This document shows positions 42,552-51,467 of a stretch of DNA of 64,000 nt, piece after piece. The translations under genes and the position numbers were made by a program. The stretch spans positions 5,828,001-5,892,000 of the forward strand of contig NC_013595.1 of the NCBI RefSeq assembly GCF_000024865.1. Reading direction: 5' to 3'. Positions within the stretch are counted from its first letter, which is position 1, and each line of letters opens with the position of its first letter. The DNA is from Streptosporangium roseum DSM 43021. GTDB lineage: Bacteria > Actinomycetota > Actinomycetes > Streptosporangiales > Streptosporangiaceae. The notes beneath the pieces were generated by a model, which saw only the letters and a list, made by a program, of their open reading frames with translations, had not been told where the DNA came from and did no database searches.

Positions 42552-43157
42552 ATGGACAACGACCTCGACCAAGCACTCGGCGCGGTCGGACCCCGACTGC
42601 GCACGCTGCGCCGGCAGCGCGATACCACGCTGGCCGATCTGTCGGCGACGACCGGCATCTCGGTGAGCACCCTGTCACGGCTGGAGTCCGGCGCCCGCCG
42701 GCCGACCCTCGAACTCCTGCTCCCCCTGGCCAGAGCCCACGGCGTCACGCTCGACGAACTCGTCGACGCCCCACCCACCGGTGACCCGCGCATCCACCTG
42801 CGCCCGGTCACCCGCCACGGCATGATCATGCTGCCCCTGACCCGCAGAACCGGCGGCATCCAGGCCTACAAGCTCGTGATCCCGGCCGGCAGCCGCCGGA
42901 GGGAGCCCGATCCGCAGACCCACGAGGGCTACGAATGGCTGTATGTCCTCAACGGACGGCTCCAGCTCGTCCTCGGTGAACACGATCTGGTGCTCTCCCC
43001 CGGCGAAGCTGCCGAGTTCGACACCCGCGTACCGCACTGGTTCGGCGCCGCCGACGGCGAACCGGTCGAGTTCCTCAGCCTGTTCGGCAAGCAGGGGGAA
43101 CGCGCGCACCTGCGCGCCCGGCCCACGGCGAAACACCCGCCCGGACAACCCGACTAG
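42552..43157 (+). CDS. XRE-family regulator with cupin sensor domain
   Basis: 201 residues. HTH at residues ~14-70 (LRTLRRQRDTTLADLSATTGISVSTLSRLESGARRPTLELLLPLARAHGV) and a C-terminal cupin (HEGYEWLYVLNGRLQLVLGEHDLVLSPGEAAEFDTRVPHWFG). ATG 42552 has no ribosome binding site and a short leader. It is divergent to the FAD/NAD oxidoreductase, its likely target along with itself. Confidence 0.93.
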   Translation: MDNDLDQALGAVGPRLRTLRRQRDTTLADLSATTGISVSTLSRLESGARRPTLELLLPLARAHGVTLDELVDAPPTGDPRIHLRPVTRHGMIMLPLTRRTGGIQAYKLVIPAGSRRREPDPQTHEGYEWLYVLNGRLQLVLGEHDLVLSPGEAAEFDTRVPHWFGAADGEPVEFLSLFGKQGERAHLRARPTAKHPPGQPD

Positions 43158-43534
43158 ATGGCCGGGGCACCCCAGGCAACCGATTCGATCACCTGGTGCA
43201 GCGGTTCGGCCACCTGCGCTCCTGCCCGCGCGGGCCCACCCTCGCGGGCCGTCCGCAACGGCCGCACAGCCGACGAGCGGGACGGTCCGGCTTTCCCGGC
43301 AAGCTCCCTGGCGACCCGACCCGGTTCCGATATTCCGCACACTCCGATCCTCTGCGGCCGCACCGATGAGCCTGCCGGGAAAAGCCGTACCGGATATGCC
43401 GTAACAGGCTCTGACATGGGTGTTTTCCATGGGAGTGGAACAGGATGACGGGCCAGGGCGAAGGCCGGTGAAATGACACCACCAGACCGGAGCCAGGAAA
43501 GTCCGGTACCGGAGAATCGGAAGGATCCGTCCGT
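43158..43534. other. Intergenic stretch, no supported gene
   Basis: A weak hairpin CCAGG (43167-43171) with CCTGG (43192-43196) follows the regulator. The minus strand is open but has no recognisable content. The region ends in the AAGGA ribosome binding site of the next gene. Confidence 0.5.
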
Positions 43535-44023
43535 ATGATCAGCATGACATCAGCCAGGCGGTTCATCACGGTGGCCGCCGCCGCCGTCCTCGCGGGATCC
43601 GCGCTGGCGAGTCCTGCCTCCGCCGACCCCGTCGGACCGCCGCTCGACGACCCCAGCGGCGTCACCACGGCCGCCACCTGTGGTGACTGGCCATGGCCCA
43701 CCAACGCCACCGGTGTCTGGACCGAGACCCAGACCTCCCTGGGCGTCGGCACGAAGAAGGTGGAACTCCGCTTCGGCAATATCGGCGGCAGGCAGGCCGG
43801 GTGGGCACGCCTGGCCGGCGGCTACGAGAGCGGAGACATGTTCTGGTTCGACGTGTCACACGACAAGGGCAAGGGCTGGTATCAGTGCGGCCCCTTCACA
43901 TTCGTGAATGGCGGGCATAATTACACCCGCGCGCACTACAGCAGCGCCGACCCGAACCTCGTCTTCCGCGCATGCGGCAGGGCGAAGAATTCCTCCTCCA
44001 CGCATTGCACGGGATGGCGCTGA
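43535..44023 (+). CDS. Small secreted Cys-containing protein
   Basis: 162 residues. Signal peptide FITVAAAAVLAGSALASPASA; mature part with five Cys (ATCGDWPWPT, YQCGPF, FRACGR, THCTGW). Aromatic- and Gly-rich beta pattern: WTETQTSLGVG, GYESGDMFWFDVSHDKGKGWYQCG. Start ATG 43535 has AAGGA nine bases before it. Exported, probably disulfide-bonded. Family unknown; the ArsR regulator downstream is convergent. Confidence 0.82.
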   Translation: MISMTSARRFITVAAAAVLAGSALASPASADPVGPPLDDPSGVTTAATCGDWPWPTNATGVWTETQTSLGVGTKKVELRFGNIGGRQAGWARLAGGYESGDMFWFDVSHDKGKGWYQCGPFTFVNGGHNYTRAHYSSADPNLVFRACGRAKNSSSTHCTGWR

Positions 44024-44088
44024 GAAAGGCCGCAGGCCGGCCGGCTGCTCGTGGGCCGCGGGCCGGGGCCCGAGCTCCGGCCCGCGAA

Positions 44089-45102
44089 TCAGCCGGCCGG
44101 GCACCGTGCCCGGTAGTGGCGGAGAAGACCGGCGCCCAGGTCGCTCAATTGGTGGAGCACCAGATTGGCGTGGCGGGTGCTGGTGATCAGGCCGGCGTGA
44201 TGCAGCACCTGGGCGTGTTTGCTGGCATTGGACACCGACACGCCGATGCGGCGGGCCAGCTCGCTGGTGCTGCACCCCTGGTCGGCGGCGATGGTGCGAA
44301 GGATGGCGGCGCGGGTGGCGCCCAGCAGGCCGGCCAGGGGGTCGTCGCGACCGGGGGCGGGATGGGACCGGCGGGGGGCCGGGTAGACCAGGACGGGAGG
44401 AAGGCGCTGGTCGACCAGGACGACGGGGGTGATCTGGCAGAAGTAGGAGGGGATCAGGGTCAGGCCTCGCCCGTGCAGGCGGATCTCGCGGTTCCCCACG
44501 GGGTAGGCGGCCTCCAGGACGGGGGATCTCCATCGCAGCACCGGCGCCAGCCGGGCGAGCATGGTGTCCACGCCGTCGTCGGCGAGGTGTCGCACCAGGC
44601 CGCCGCGCTCATGGCTGAGGGCCGCCTCCATCATCTGCCGGTGGGAGGCGAAAGCCGTTCGGCAGTAGCCGTCCACCAGACGGCTGAGGCGGCGGATCGA
44701 GCGCGGGTCGCCGCGAGCCAGATCCTCCAGGCTCGCCGGCAGGCCGGCGTGGGCGCGCAGCACGTTCAGCTCCTCGCGCACGCGCGCTCGTGGAGTGTCG
44801 GCCAGGGCCTCGGTTCCGGCCCGGAGCCCGGTCTGGGCTTCGATCGGTGTCAGGAAGTCGGGAAAGTAGGCCCCCTTCGGAACCAGGGGAAGGAGCACCT
44901 CTCGCACCTGGGGAAGCAGACCCGCCGTGGCCAGGTCGCCGCGGACCCGCCGCCGCCAACCGGTCACGGCCGCGCCGCCGCCGTGTTCCTGCAGGCGGCA
45001 CAGGCTCATCACCATCTCCCACATCGGATCGGCCCTGGAGGCGATCCGGACACGGGCGAGGTCCTCGGCGGTGAAAACGATCCTCAGAGTGCCCCCGGTC
45101 AT
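44089..45102 (-). CDS. ArsR-type regulator with large N-terminal domain (DUF5937-like)
   Basis: 337 residues. The first ~240 residues (LRIVFTAEDLARVRIASRADPMWEMVMSLCRLQ) are the domain found in many actinomycete regulators that pair with exporters or secreted proteins. The winged helix is C-terminal: LLGATRAAILRTIAADQGCSTSELARRIGVSVSNASKHAQVLHHAGLI. Monocistronic; target not evident. Confidence 0.88.
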   Translation of the reverse strand: MTGGTLRIVFTAEDLARVRIASRADPMWEMVMSLCRLQEHGGGAAVTGWRRRVRGDLATAGLLPQVREVLLPLVPKGAYFPDFLTPIEAQTGLRAGTEALADTPRARVREELNVLRAHAGLPASLEDLARGDPRSIRRLSRLVDGYCRTAFASHRQMMEAALSHERGGLVRHLADDGVDTMLARLAPVLRWRSPVLEAAYPVGNREIRLHGRGLTLIPSYFCQITPVVLVDQRLPPVLVYPAPRRSHPAPGRDDPLAGLLGATRAAILRTIAADQGCSTSELARRIGVSVSNASKHAQVLHHAGLITSTRHANLVLHQLSDLGAGLLRHYRARCPAG

Positions 45103-45302
45103 GTCCTCAGCCTGGCTGCCCCCGATAACAGACAGATCAATGCCTGCTTGAAAGGCAGTTGGCGAGGACGCCGCGCAGCTCGTCGATCATCTCGGCGAAC
45201 TCCACGCGCAGTGCCGATCATGCTCGCCGCCGCGGCGGGGGCGGTGGCACCGTCTCGAATTCCACGGAGCGCCTCGCCGGGGAGCTTCCCGTCGGGGACG
45301 GA

Positions 45303-47549
45303 TCAATTGCCCGGCTTGTAGCTCCGCTCGATGTGGCCCCGGAGGTCGTCGGGATAGAAGTAGACGGGCCTGAGGTTGCCGCTCGCGTAGCGTTCGGCCT
45401 GGTCGTTGAAGTGCGGCGAGCCGGGATGCCCGCTCGCGCCCCCCGCCGTTACCGCCCAGGCGCGCACCCTCGGCCCGAACTCCACGACCGCCACGAAGCT
45501 GTTGCCTCTGGTGCCGTAACAGCGCTCCGTTGCCGGCCGGCACTTCGTCCTGAACGAGGCGAGGGAGCCCCATCGCGCTGAGGTGAAAGGCACCGGGATG
45601 CTCGGCTTGGCATCGTCGAACTTCTGGACGATCGCGCCGTCGATGCGCTGAAAGCGGTTGATCTCTCCCCAGGGCACTTGCCAGCTGCCGAAACCTTGCG
45701 TCAGCCGTTCCGCCGCCGCCTCGAGCGCAGCGAGCCGCCGCGCGTCGGTGGCGTGGCCGGCCATGTGATCCCACACCGACAAGCCCGCATCCTTCGCCGG
45801 CTGGACCGAGGACGTCCAGAGCTCCTCGCCCCAGAACACGGCCAGCGAGGTCGCAGCCGAATCCACGCCCCAGCGATAGTCCCAGCCGCGCAGCAGGCCG
45901 ATCGGGCCGTCGAGCTTCGCCTTTCGCCGGTCGCCCCCGGGCAACCTGTCCCACGCCGCGATCAGCCCCGGCACGAGCCGGGCGAAGGCGGTGAGGTAGG
46001 GATCGAAGGCGGCTGCGATCAGCGTCTGCGGGGTGAAGTCGCTCCGCGCGTTCAGCAACCGGATCGCTTGCGGCCCGCGCGGGTTCTCCCCGGCCTGGTC
46101 GAAATAGCGCGGATAGTCGGCGGCCTTGGGGCTGTCCGCGCCGGCCGCGGTCCAGGGCCAGTTGTTCGTGTTGAACACCCAGCCATTCTTCGGATTCACT
46201 GCCTGAGGCAGGCTCTCGAGGCTGTGCAGCCCGCGCCAGTCGGTCGCCGGATCGCTGCCGTCGACGGGCTTGCGATAGTCGAAGCGATCGTCGCGGAGCG
46301 GCATGAACGGCGGCATCAGGAAGGCGATCTCGCCCTTCGAGTCCGCGAACAGCGTGTTGTTCGAGCTGTTGGCCTTGAAGGCCGCCACCTCGACGAAGTC
46401 CGCGTAATCCCGCGTCTTGGTGCGCAGGAAGTTCTGCTGCAGCGCCTCGACGGGCCTGTTCATCAGCGCGGACGCGATCCATCTGCCGTCCGTCTCGCGC
46501 ACGATCGGGCCGTGATGCGTGGCGAAGGTGGTGAAGCTGCGTTGCCCCCGCCGGCCATCCGCAGTGCGATAGGACAACGTGATCGTCTCCGTCTTCACCG
46601 GCCGCAGCGCGTTGCCGTAACGGTAGGAGCGGCTGCCATCCGCCCCGGTCACGATCGTCTCGGCGAACTCGTCGACATTGTCGACACCGCTCGACGCGTG
46701 CATCCAGCCCGCGTCCGCGTTGAAGCCCTGGTAGATGAAGAACTGCCCCCAGGTGGCCGCGCCATAGACGTTGAGCCCTTCGCCGCTTGTCACCTGCTGC
46801 TCGGAGCGGAAGAAGAGGCTGGTGTGCGGGTTGATCAGCAGCAGCGCATGGCCGTTCCGCGTGCGGCCCGGGGCGATCGCCATGCCGTTCGAGCCCGTGG
46901 GCTTGTGGAGCAGCAGCTCGCGCTCCTCGTCGGTCATCGCCACCGCGCGGTTGCCGTAGAAGGCCTCGAGCCGGGTGAGCGGCACCCGCTCGATGTCGCC
47001 GCCGATGCTGCCTTCGGAGAAGCTCAGCACCATCCAAGGCTCGAACCGCTTGATCACGCGCGGATGCACCTCGCGGTGCGTCGCGAGATACCAGTTCAGC
47101 CCGTCCGCCCAGGCCTGCATGAGCTTGCGCAACCAGGCCGGGCTCTTCGCACAATCCTTCTTCAGCACTTCGGGATCGAGGAACAGCCGCTGGCGCAGGT
47201 CCTGCCAGATCGCACTCTCGCCCTCGGCCTCGGCGAGGCGGCCGAGGCTGACCAGATAGTTGGTCTCGATCCGGTTGAAGTCGTCCTCGGCCTGGGCATA
47301 GATCATCCCGAACACCGCATCGGCGTCGGTCTCGCCCACCACATGCGGGATGCCCCAGTCATCGCGGGTGATCGTCACGCGCGCCGCCTGCATGCGCCAG
47401 CGGGCGAGATCGGGCGCGGTTCGCGTGGAAGCGGCGGACGCGTCGCCGGACGGCAGCCCCGCCGCGGCGGCTACGGCTCCAGCGGCCAGTCCGGCTGCTC
47501 CGCCCAGGACGCAGCGTCGGCTCAGCCCTTCGTTCTGCGGGTGGTTCAT
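45303..47549 (-). CDS. Penicillin-acylase-family amidase (Tat-exported, Ntn hydrolase)
   Basis: 748 residues from ATG 47549 behind AAGGTGG; 12 more codons are open upstream but lie in IS630-derived DNA. Tat leader SRRCVLGGAAGLAAG. The precursor is self-cleaved before the nucleophile Ser at about residue 220 (KPTGSNGMAIAPGRT), yielding alpha and beta chains; TRDDWGIPHVVGETDADAVFGMIYAQAEDD is the standard alpha-chain start. Family members deacylate beta-lactams, acyl-homoserine lactones or lipopeptides. TAT for Tyr and CGC/GCG use differ from neighbouring genes and resemble alphaproteobacteria, suggesting transfer. Secreted quorum-quenching or antibiotic-modifying roles are possible. Confidence 0.92.
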   Translation of the reverse strand: MNHPQNEGLSRRCVLGGAAGLAAGAVAAAAGLPSGDASAASTRTAPDLARWRMQAARVTITRDDWGIPHVVGETDADAVFGMIYAQAEDDFNRIETNYLVSLGRLAEAEGESAIWQDLRQRLFLDPEVLKKDCAKSPAWLRKLMQAWADGLNWYLATHREVHPRVIKRFEPWMVLSFSEGSIGGDIERVPLTRLEAFYGNRAVAMTDEERELLLHKPTGSNGMAIAPGRTRNGHALLLINPHTSLFFRSEQQVTSGEGLNVYGAATWGQFFIYQGFNADAGWMHASSGVDNVDEFAETIVTGADGSRSYRYGNALRPVKTETITLSYRTADGRRGQRSFTTFATHHGPIVRETDGRWIASALMNRPVEALQQNFLRTKTRDYADFVEVAAFKANSSNNTLFADSKGEIAFLMPPFMPLRDDRFDYRKPVDGSDPATDWRGLHSLESLPQAVNPKNGWVFNTNNWPWTAAGADSPKAADYPRYFDQAGENPRGPQAIRLLNARSDFTPQTLIAAAFDPYLTAFARLVPGLIAAWDRLPGGDRRKAKLDGPIGLLRGWDYRWGVDSAATSLAVFWGEELWTSSVQPAKDAGLSVWDHMAGHATDARRLAALEAAAERLTQGFGSWQVPWGEINRFQRIDGAIVQKFDDAKPSIPVPFTSARWGSLASFRTKCRPATERCYGTRGNSFVAVVEFGPRVRAWAVTAGGASGHPGSPHFNDQAERYASGNLRPVYFYPDDLRGHIERSYKPGN

Positions 47550-47575
47550 GAGCTGGTCCACCTTGTCGCGCGGCG

Positions 47576-47705
47576 AGAGTGGCATCCCTGTCCGGGTCGG
47601 CGGGCTCCTTCCAGGTCCGGGTGCGCCGAAAAGGACGGGGCCGTCGGCGCAGGATCTCCCGCAGCCGCTCGCGGCCGACCCTCACCACCCGCTGCGGGTT
47701 GTAGC
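47576..47705 (-). pseudogene. IS630-type transposase fragment
   Basis: The minus strand reads VVRVGRERLREILRRRPRPFRRTRTWKEPADPDRD, matching the helix-turn-helix/linker of IS630-family transposases (xRIGRERLRxILxRxGxxFQRTxTWKESxDPD). Only about 43 codons remain. It ends at the acylase 5' end and may mark how that gene arrived. Confidence 0.65.
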
Positions 47706-47998
47706 CGCCGGCCTTCCTCCCCGGTCGGCCGACGCACCCATACTCGCTCCGCCGTCCGCTGCTCCCCGACTTCGGGGTCTCGATCGGATCGATGGCCCGA
47801 AGGCGAGATCGGCACACCTCACCCCGGCCATACCCGGCAGCAACCCGGCCCATGTATTCGCCCAGCGCGCCGGCCCCGCGTCACCCACGGTAGCCACTTT
47901 TTTGTGGGTACTTGTCGGCGGGCCGGGGTGGCCTGAAGCTTGGTCGTGGGGGTCGGAAGACCGTCGGATCCAGATGAGACGGGGAGGTTGGCGATGTA

Positions 47999-48367
47999 TC
48001 AGGAGGCCGGTTGGAACTCGGCCAGCTTCTCCAGACGGCGGTGGCCCCAGTCGGAAAGAGGCGCCAACGCTTCTGAGAGTTCGCGGCCGAACCCGGTCAG
48101 GGAGTACACGGTCTTCAGCGGCCGCACATCGTGTACCTCCCGGTGGACCAGTCCGTCGACCTCCATCTCCCGGAGCGTCTGAGTCAGCACCTTCTCGGTG
48201 AGGCCCGGCAGCCGCCGGCGCAGCTCGCCGGGGCGCTGCGGACCGGATTCCAGGACCCACAGCAGAGCCGTCTTCCACTTGCCGTCGATCACGGCGATCG
48301 CGGCGGTCACTCCGCAGACATTCGGGTCCTGGGCACGGCTGCGCGTCATCTTCATCCCGTTCATCAC
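47999..48367 (-). CDS. HxlR-family regulator
   Basis: 122 residues. CGVTAAIAVIDGKWKTALLWVLESGPQRPGELRRRLPGLTEKVLTQTLREMEVDGLVHREVHDVRPLKTVYSLTGFG is a complete HxlR winged-helix domain with the family's conserved early Cys. Divergent to the imine-reductase-like gene, 31 bases between starts, so it is the probable controller, perhaps sensing an electrophile through that Cys. Confidence 0.94.
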   Translation of the reverse strand: MMNGMKMTRSRAQDPNVCGVTAAIAVIDGKWKTALLWVLESGPQRPGELRRRLPGLTEKVLTQTLREMEVDGLVHREVHDVRPLKTVYSLTGFGRELSEALAPLSDWGHRRLEKLAEFQPAS

Positions 48368-48398
48368 TGTTTGCTAATTCGTATCGAGGAGTTGAGGC

Positions 48399-49286
48399 AT
48401 GACCTCGCACACTGAACAGCCTGCCATCACCGTACTCGGCCTGGGGCCGATGGGGCGGGCCCTGGCCGGCGCCTTCCTGGACGCCGGTCTGCGGACCACT
48501 GTCTGGAACCGGACGCCGGGCAGGGACCGGGAGTTGGTCGAGCGGGGCGCGGTCAGCGCTCCGTCCCCCGAAGAGGCGGTCACCGCAAGCAGGTTGACCG
48601 TGATCTGCGTGGTGAACTACGACGCGGTGGACGCCATCGCGCGGCGTGGCGCGGTCACCGACGCGCTCAAGGGGCGCACCGTCGTGAACCTGACCGCCGA
48701 CACCCCCGACCGGGCCCGGGACACCGCGGCCTGGGCGGCCGAGCACGGCATCGGGTATCTGGACGGTGCGATCATGACGCCGACCACGACCATCGGAACA
48801 CCGGCCGGGGTGTTCCTCCACAGCGGCCCCGAGGAGCTTTACCTCCGGCACCGGCCGGTGCTGGACGCCCTGGGCGGCACCCACACCCACCTCGGTGAGG
48901 ACATCGGCCGGGCGGCTGCGTACGACATCGCCTTGCTCGACATCTTCTGGACCGCGATGGCGGGTTACGCCCATGCGCTGGCGGTGGCCAGGGCCGAGGG
49001 GGTCACCGCGCAGGAGCTGGCACCGTTCGCCAAGGGCATCGGCACGATCCTTCCGCCGCTCTTCGAGCAGGCTGCGGAGGAGGTGGACAACGGTGTGTTC
49101 TCCGGCGAGGTCAACCCGATCACCTCGGCGGCATCGTCCATGGCCCATATCGTCCACACCTCCGAGGCCCACGGCATCGACGCGGGTGTGATGCGTGCGG
49201 CCGAAGGCCTGGCGCGCCGCGCCATCGGACGAGGTCACAGCAGAGACGGATTCCTCCGGGTCACCGAGCTCCTGAACCCTCGGTAA
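48399..49286 (+). CDS. Imine-reductase-like NAD(P)-dependent oxidoreductase
   Basis: 295 residues. NADP-binding GLGPMGRALAGAFLDAGLRTTVWNRTPGR, then the helix-rich C domain (YDIALLDIFWTAMAGYAHALAVARAEGV) typical of beta-hydroxyacid dehydrogenase/imine reductase folds. The usual catalytic Lys of dehydrogenases is not apparent, favouring the imine reductase group. Reaction partner unknown. Expression is likely set by the divergent HxlR protein. Confidence 0.92.
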   Translation: MTSHTEQPAITVLGLGPMGRALAGAFLDAGLRTTVWNRTPGRDRELVERGAVSAPSPEEAVTASRLTVICVVNYDAVDAIARRGAVTDALKGRTVVNLTADTPDRARDTAAWAAEHGIGYLDGAIMTPTTTIGTPAGVFLHSGPEELYLRHRPVLDALGGTHTHLGEDIGRAAAYDIALLDIFWTAMAGYAHALAVARAEGVTAQELAPFAKGIGTILPPLFEQAAEEVDNGVFSGEVNPITSAASSMAHIVHTSEAHGIDAGVMRAAEGLARRAIGRGHSRDGFLRVTELLNPR

Positions 49287-49439
49287 GGAGGTCCTCCCGC
49301 AACGTCCTGCGGGGCGCGGCCCGTTACCGGCCTACCGCGGCCATGCCCCCTCAGCGCTCGCCCCGCCCGGCTCCGGCGGGGCGAGCGCTGCCGTTTCTCA
49401 CCGACATTCCAGCTGTTGATCTTTGTCTTCCGCCGGAAC

Positions 49440-49561
49440 CCCCACAGGCGCTGCCCCTTCACCTGCGCCGCAGTCACCCGACCTGCCCTCATCAGCAGTT
49501 CGTGTAATGCCGGCCGTACCGGATCGGCGAACGCGCGCATCGCCGACGGGTCGGCGAGCAC
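49440..49561 (-). pseudogene. ArsR-type regulator N-terminal fragment
   Basis: LADPSAMRAFADPVRPALHELLMRAGRVTAAQ fits the first two helices of ArsR-like proteins (DPxxxRALAHPxRxxLLxLL). The recognition helix is missing: the frame continues into unrelated sequence. Relic. Confidence 0.45.
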
Positions 49562-49738
49562 GCCCTACGCACCGCGGGTCGAGGACACGAGCCCCTCGGC
49601 TGGATTTCCTAGTGATCCGCAACTGGTTTCCAAGTACGCCGGCGCATTCTGACGAAAGGAAATCATGTGTCTGAGACGCGATTACCGCACAAATCGCCGT
49701 TCATGGGCGCGTTCTTCTTCGACGAAGGGCAGGAAAGA

Positions 49739-49984
49739 ATGGGAAATCGTCGTCTGGCCACGGTGGCGTTGATGGCCGCCGGGCTTTTCTTCGGCACCAT
49801 GACCGCCTCCGCCTCCGCCTCCACCTCCGCAACGGCCACCCCCTCATGGCACCTCGCGGGTTACTACGACTATAACGACCAGTGCTTCAGGACCGGCTTC
49901 AAAGCCATCACCAATGGCGGCATCGTCCAGGACTTCAAGTGTGAGCGCGTCGACACTCGCGTTGCTCTTTACCTCCTTTATTAG
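49739..49984 (+). CDS. Very small secreted protein
   Basis: 81 residues from ATG 49739 (AGGAAAG upstream). A GTG at 49667 would add 24 residues ahead of the signal peptide and is less likely. Signal peptide LATVALMAAGLFFGTMTASASA; mature ~50 residues with two Cys (NDQCFRTGF, FKCERV), probably one disulfide. Family unknown. It ends just before a strong terminator. Confidence 0.78.
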   Translation: MGNRRLATVALMAAGLFFGTMTASASASTSATATPSWHLAGYYDYNDQCFRTGFKAITNGGIVQDFKCERVDTRVALYLLY

Positions 49985-49992
49985 AATTCACT

Positions 49993-50042
49993 GAAAGATC
50001 CGTCCCGGACCGGCGTGAATGCCGACCCGGGACGGATCTTTC
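49993..50042 (+). terminator. 16-bp hairpin after the small secreted protein
   Basis: GAAAGATCCGTCCCGG (49993-50008) pairs perfectly with 50027-50042; the loop itself can pair (CGGC/GCCG). The right arm ends CTTTC. Confidence 0.8.
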
Positions 50043-50112
50043 CGCGGATGTTCGTCAGCCCGGGGCGGTCCGCCCGGTCACAGGGCGGCCGGGTCGCCGC
50101 TTGTGCGGGCCC

Positions 50113-50225
50113 TACGGAGTGACCTTGATGTTGGCCAGGCCCCGCGGGGCGTCGGCGGCGGTGCAGGAGGCGTAGACGAGGTTGAGGGCGGCCGGGCACT
50201 CGGGCGGCGCCCCGGCCGGTCGGCT
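50113..50225 (-). pseudogene. Orphan C-terminal tail of a lost coding region
   Basis: The minus strand reads CPAALNLVYASCTAADAPRGLANIKVTP and a stop; two Cys and the composition suggest the end of an exported protein. No matching upstream part is found in that frame. Low certainty. Confidence 0.3.
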
Positions 50226-50247
50226 GACCTGATGCGCGGGGCACAGG

Positions 50248-50284
50248 CGCAGAGCACGCCGGATCGGGTCCGGCGTGCTCTGCG
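50248..50284 (-). terminator. 16-bp hairpin after the membrane protein gene
   Basis: CGCAGAGCACGCCGGA (50248-50263), loop TCGGG, perfect complement (50269-50284), 35 bases after the stop of the gene at 50319. Confidence 0.75.
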
Positions 50285-50318
50285 CGTCTGTCCGGCCGCC
50301 TGCGGCCGGGCGGCGCTG

Positions 50319-51017
50319 TCACCCCATGACGGGCCTTGCCCCCGCGGTCGGGATCGGCAGATGCTCGCGGATGAGCAACCCGCTCGCGGCCAGCACCCAC
50401 AAGCCCGTCAGCACGCCGGGCACGTACCCCACCAGCAGGCCGTCGGGGGCGAGCGCGCCTCCCGTGATCCCCACCGCGAACGCGGCCAGCACGTTCAGCG
50501 CCGCGACGAGCAGGGCGAACCAGGCCATCCACGCCGGGAACACGTGCGTGCGCATGATGGCCACGGCCGAGGCCCCGAAGGGCACGGCGACCGCGATCCC
50601 CGAGATCGTGCCCATCACCGTCAAGGCGGTGTACGGCCCGGCGGCGATGGGCAGAAGCGCCCTGTGCGCGGTCATCGCGTAGGTCATTCCGGCGAACACC
50701 GACAGGCCGACGAACCCGATCACGGAGATGAGGATGTAGCCCGCCAGCACCAGCGCGGGCGCGTCGCTGCTCTCGTCGGCGCGGCGGAAGGCCGTGGCCA
50801 GCGCGACGCCGAACCACAGGAACAGCGCGGTCGCGATGGCGTAGAGCAACGCCCCCATCAGAACCTGGGCGCGATACTGCGACAGGTACCCGGCGATCGT
50901 CGTCGTGGATTCGGTGATCCTCGGAGCGTTCCCCATAACCAGCCGTCCGATGACGGCGAGCACCAGCGCGCCGACACCCGCCAGGCCGCCCCAGCGGAAC
51001 TCGTGGCTCTCTTTCAT
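50319..51017 (-). CDS. Multi-pass membrane protein of unknown family
   Basis: 232 residues from ATG 51017, five bases after GGGGGTGG; an ATG at 51038 is worse placed. About six hydrophobic segments, e.g. GGLAGVGALVLAVIGRLV, AQVLMGALLYAIATALFLWFG, AWMAWFALLVAALNVLAAFAVG. The last loop ends at IREHLPIP. It somewhat recalls DUF4386-type proteins but I cannot confirm that. Confidence 0.8.
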   Translation of the reverse strand: MKESHEFRWGGLAGVGALVLAVIGRLVMGNAPRITESTTTIAGYLSQYRAQVLMGALLYAIATALFLWFGVALATAFRRADESSDAPALVLAGYILISVIGFVGLSVFAGMTYAMTAHRALLPIAAGPYTALTVMGTISGIAVAVPFGASAVAIMRTHVFPAWMAWFALLVAALNVLAAFAVGITGGALAPDGLLVGYVPGVLTGLWVLAASGLLIREHLPIPTAGARPVMG

Positions 51018-51119
51018 GTAAACCACCCCCACATTCAAGGATTCACCGGCCTCGTCGGCACCTCCAGGGCCGAAAGTCCTTAGTGGGTGTCCGATCCCGC
51101 GAGTTGCGCCGGGTCGGGT

Positions 51120-51239
51120 TCAGAAGCCGGCCATGGTGCCGCCGAGAGACACCCAGCCGGGCTTCCACGTGCCGTCCGGCTCCCGCCACGTGTGCCATAC
51201 GGCGGAGTCGAAGCCGCGGTAGAAGGCCTCCAGTCGGCG
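51120..51239 (-). pseudogene. C-terminal lectin/tectonin-like repeat fragment
   Basis: Minus strand: RLEAFYRGFDSAVWHTWREP, then a GWVSLGG strand and stop. This is one blade of the beta-propeller repeats (xxEVFxRGxDxAxWHxWQ...GWxSLGG) found in PLL-type lectins and many actinomycete secreted enzymes. The rest of the gene is missing; at 51240 the sequence changes to an unrelated plus-strand fragment. Confidence 0.55.
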
Positions 51240-51425
51240 TCGACGTGAGCGCCGGTGTGAAGTCGATCTACGTCACCGCGTCCGTCCGTGGCCTGGAGAC
51301 GCTCGCGGAGAACTTCGCGCGTGAGAACGCGGGTCTGCCGGTGCCGCTCACCGAGGAGGATCACGCAAGGATCGCCGCCTACGCCCAACCCGGGCGCCGC
51401 TTCCGGAAGCAGCGCTTGCTGCCCA
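51240..51425 (+). other. Unidentified coding-like fragment
   Basis: The plus frame reads VDVSAGVKSIYVTASVRGLETLAENFARENAGLPV and PLTEEDHARIAAYA with normal codon use but no start. It looks like the tail of a real protein joined here by rearrangement. Family not recognised. Confidence 0.35.
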
Positions 51426-51467
51426 CATCGCCGATGCGCCGGTGCCGCCCCCAAGTAGAGTGCGGCT

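Noticed and set aside
45678..47936. 752-codon ORF on the plus strand
   Set aside because: It is the antisense of the penicillin-acylase gene; the composition is typical of a G+C-rich shadow frame and no domain is seen.
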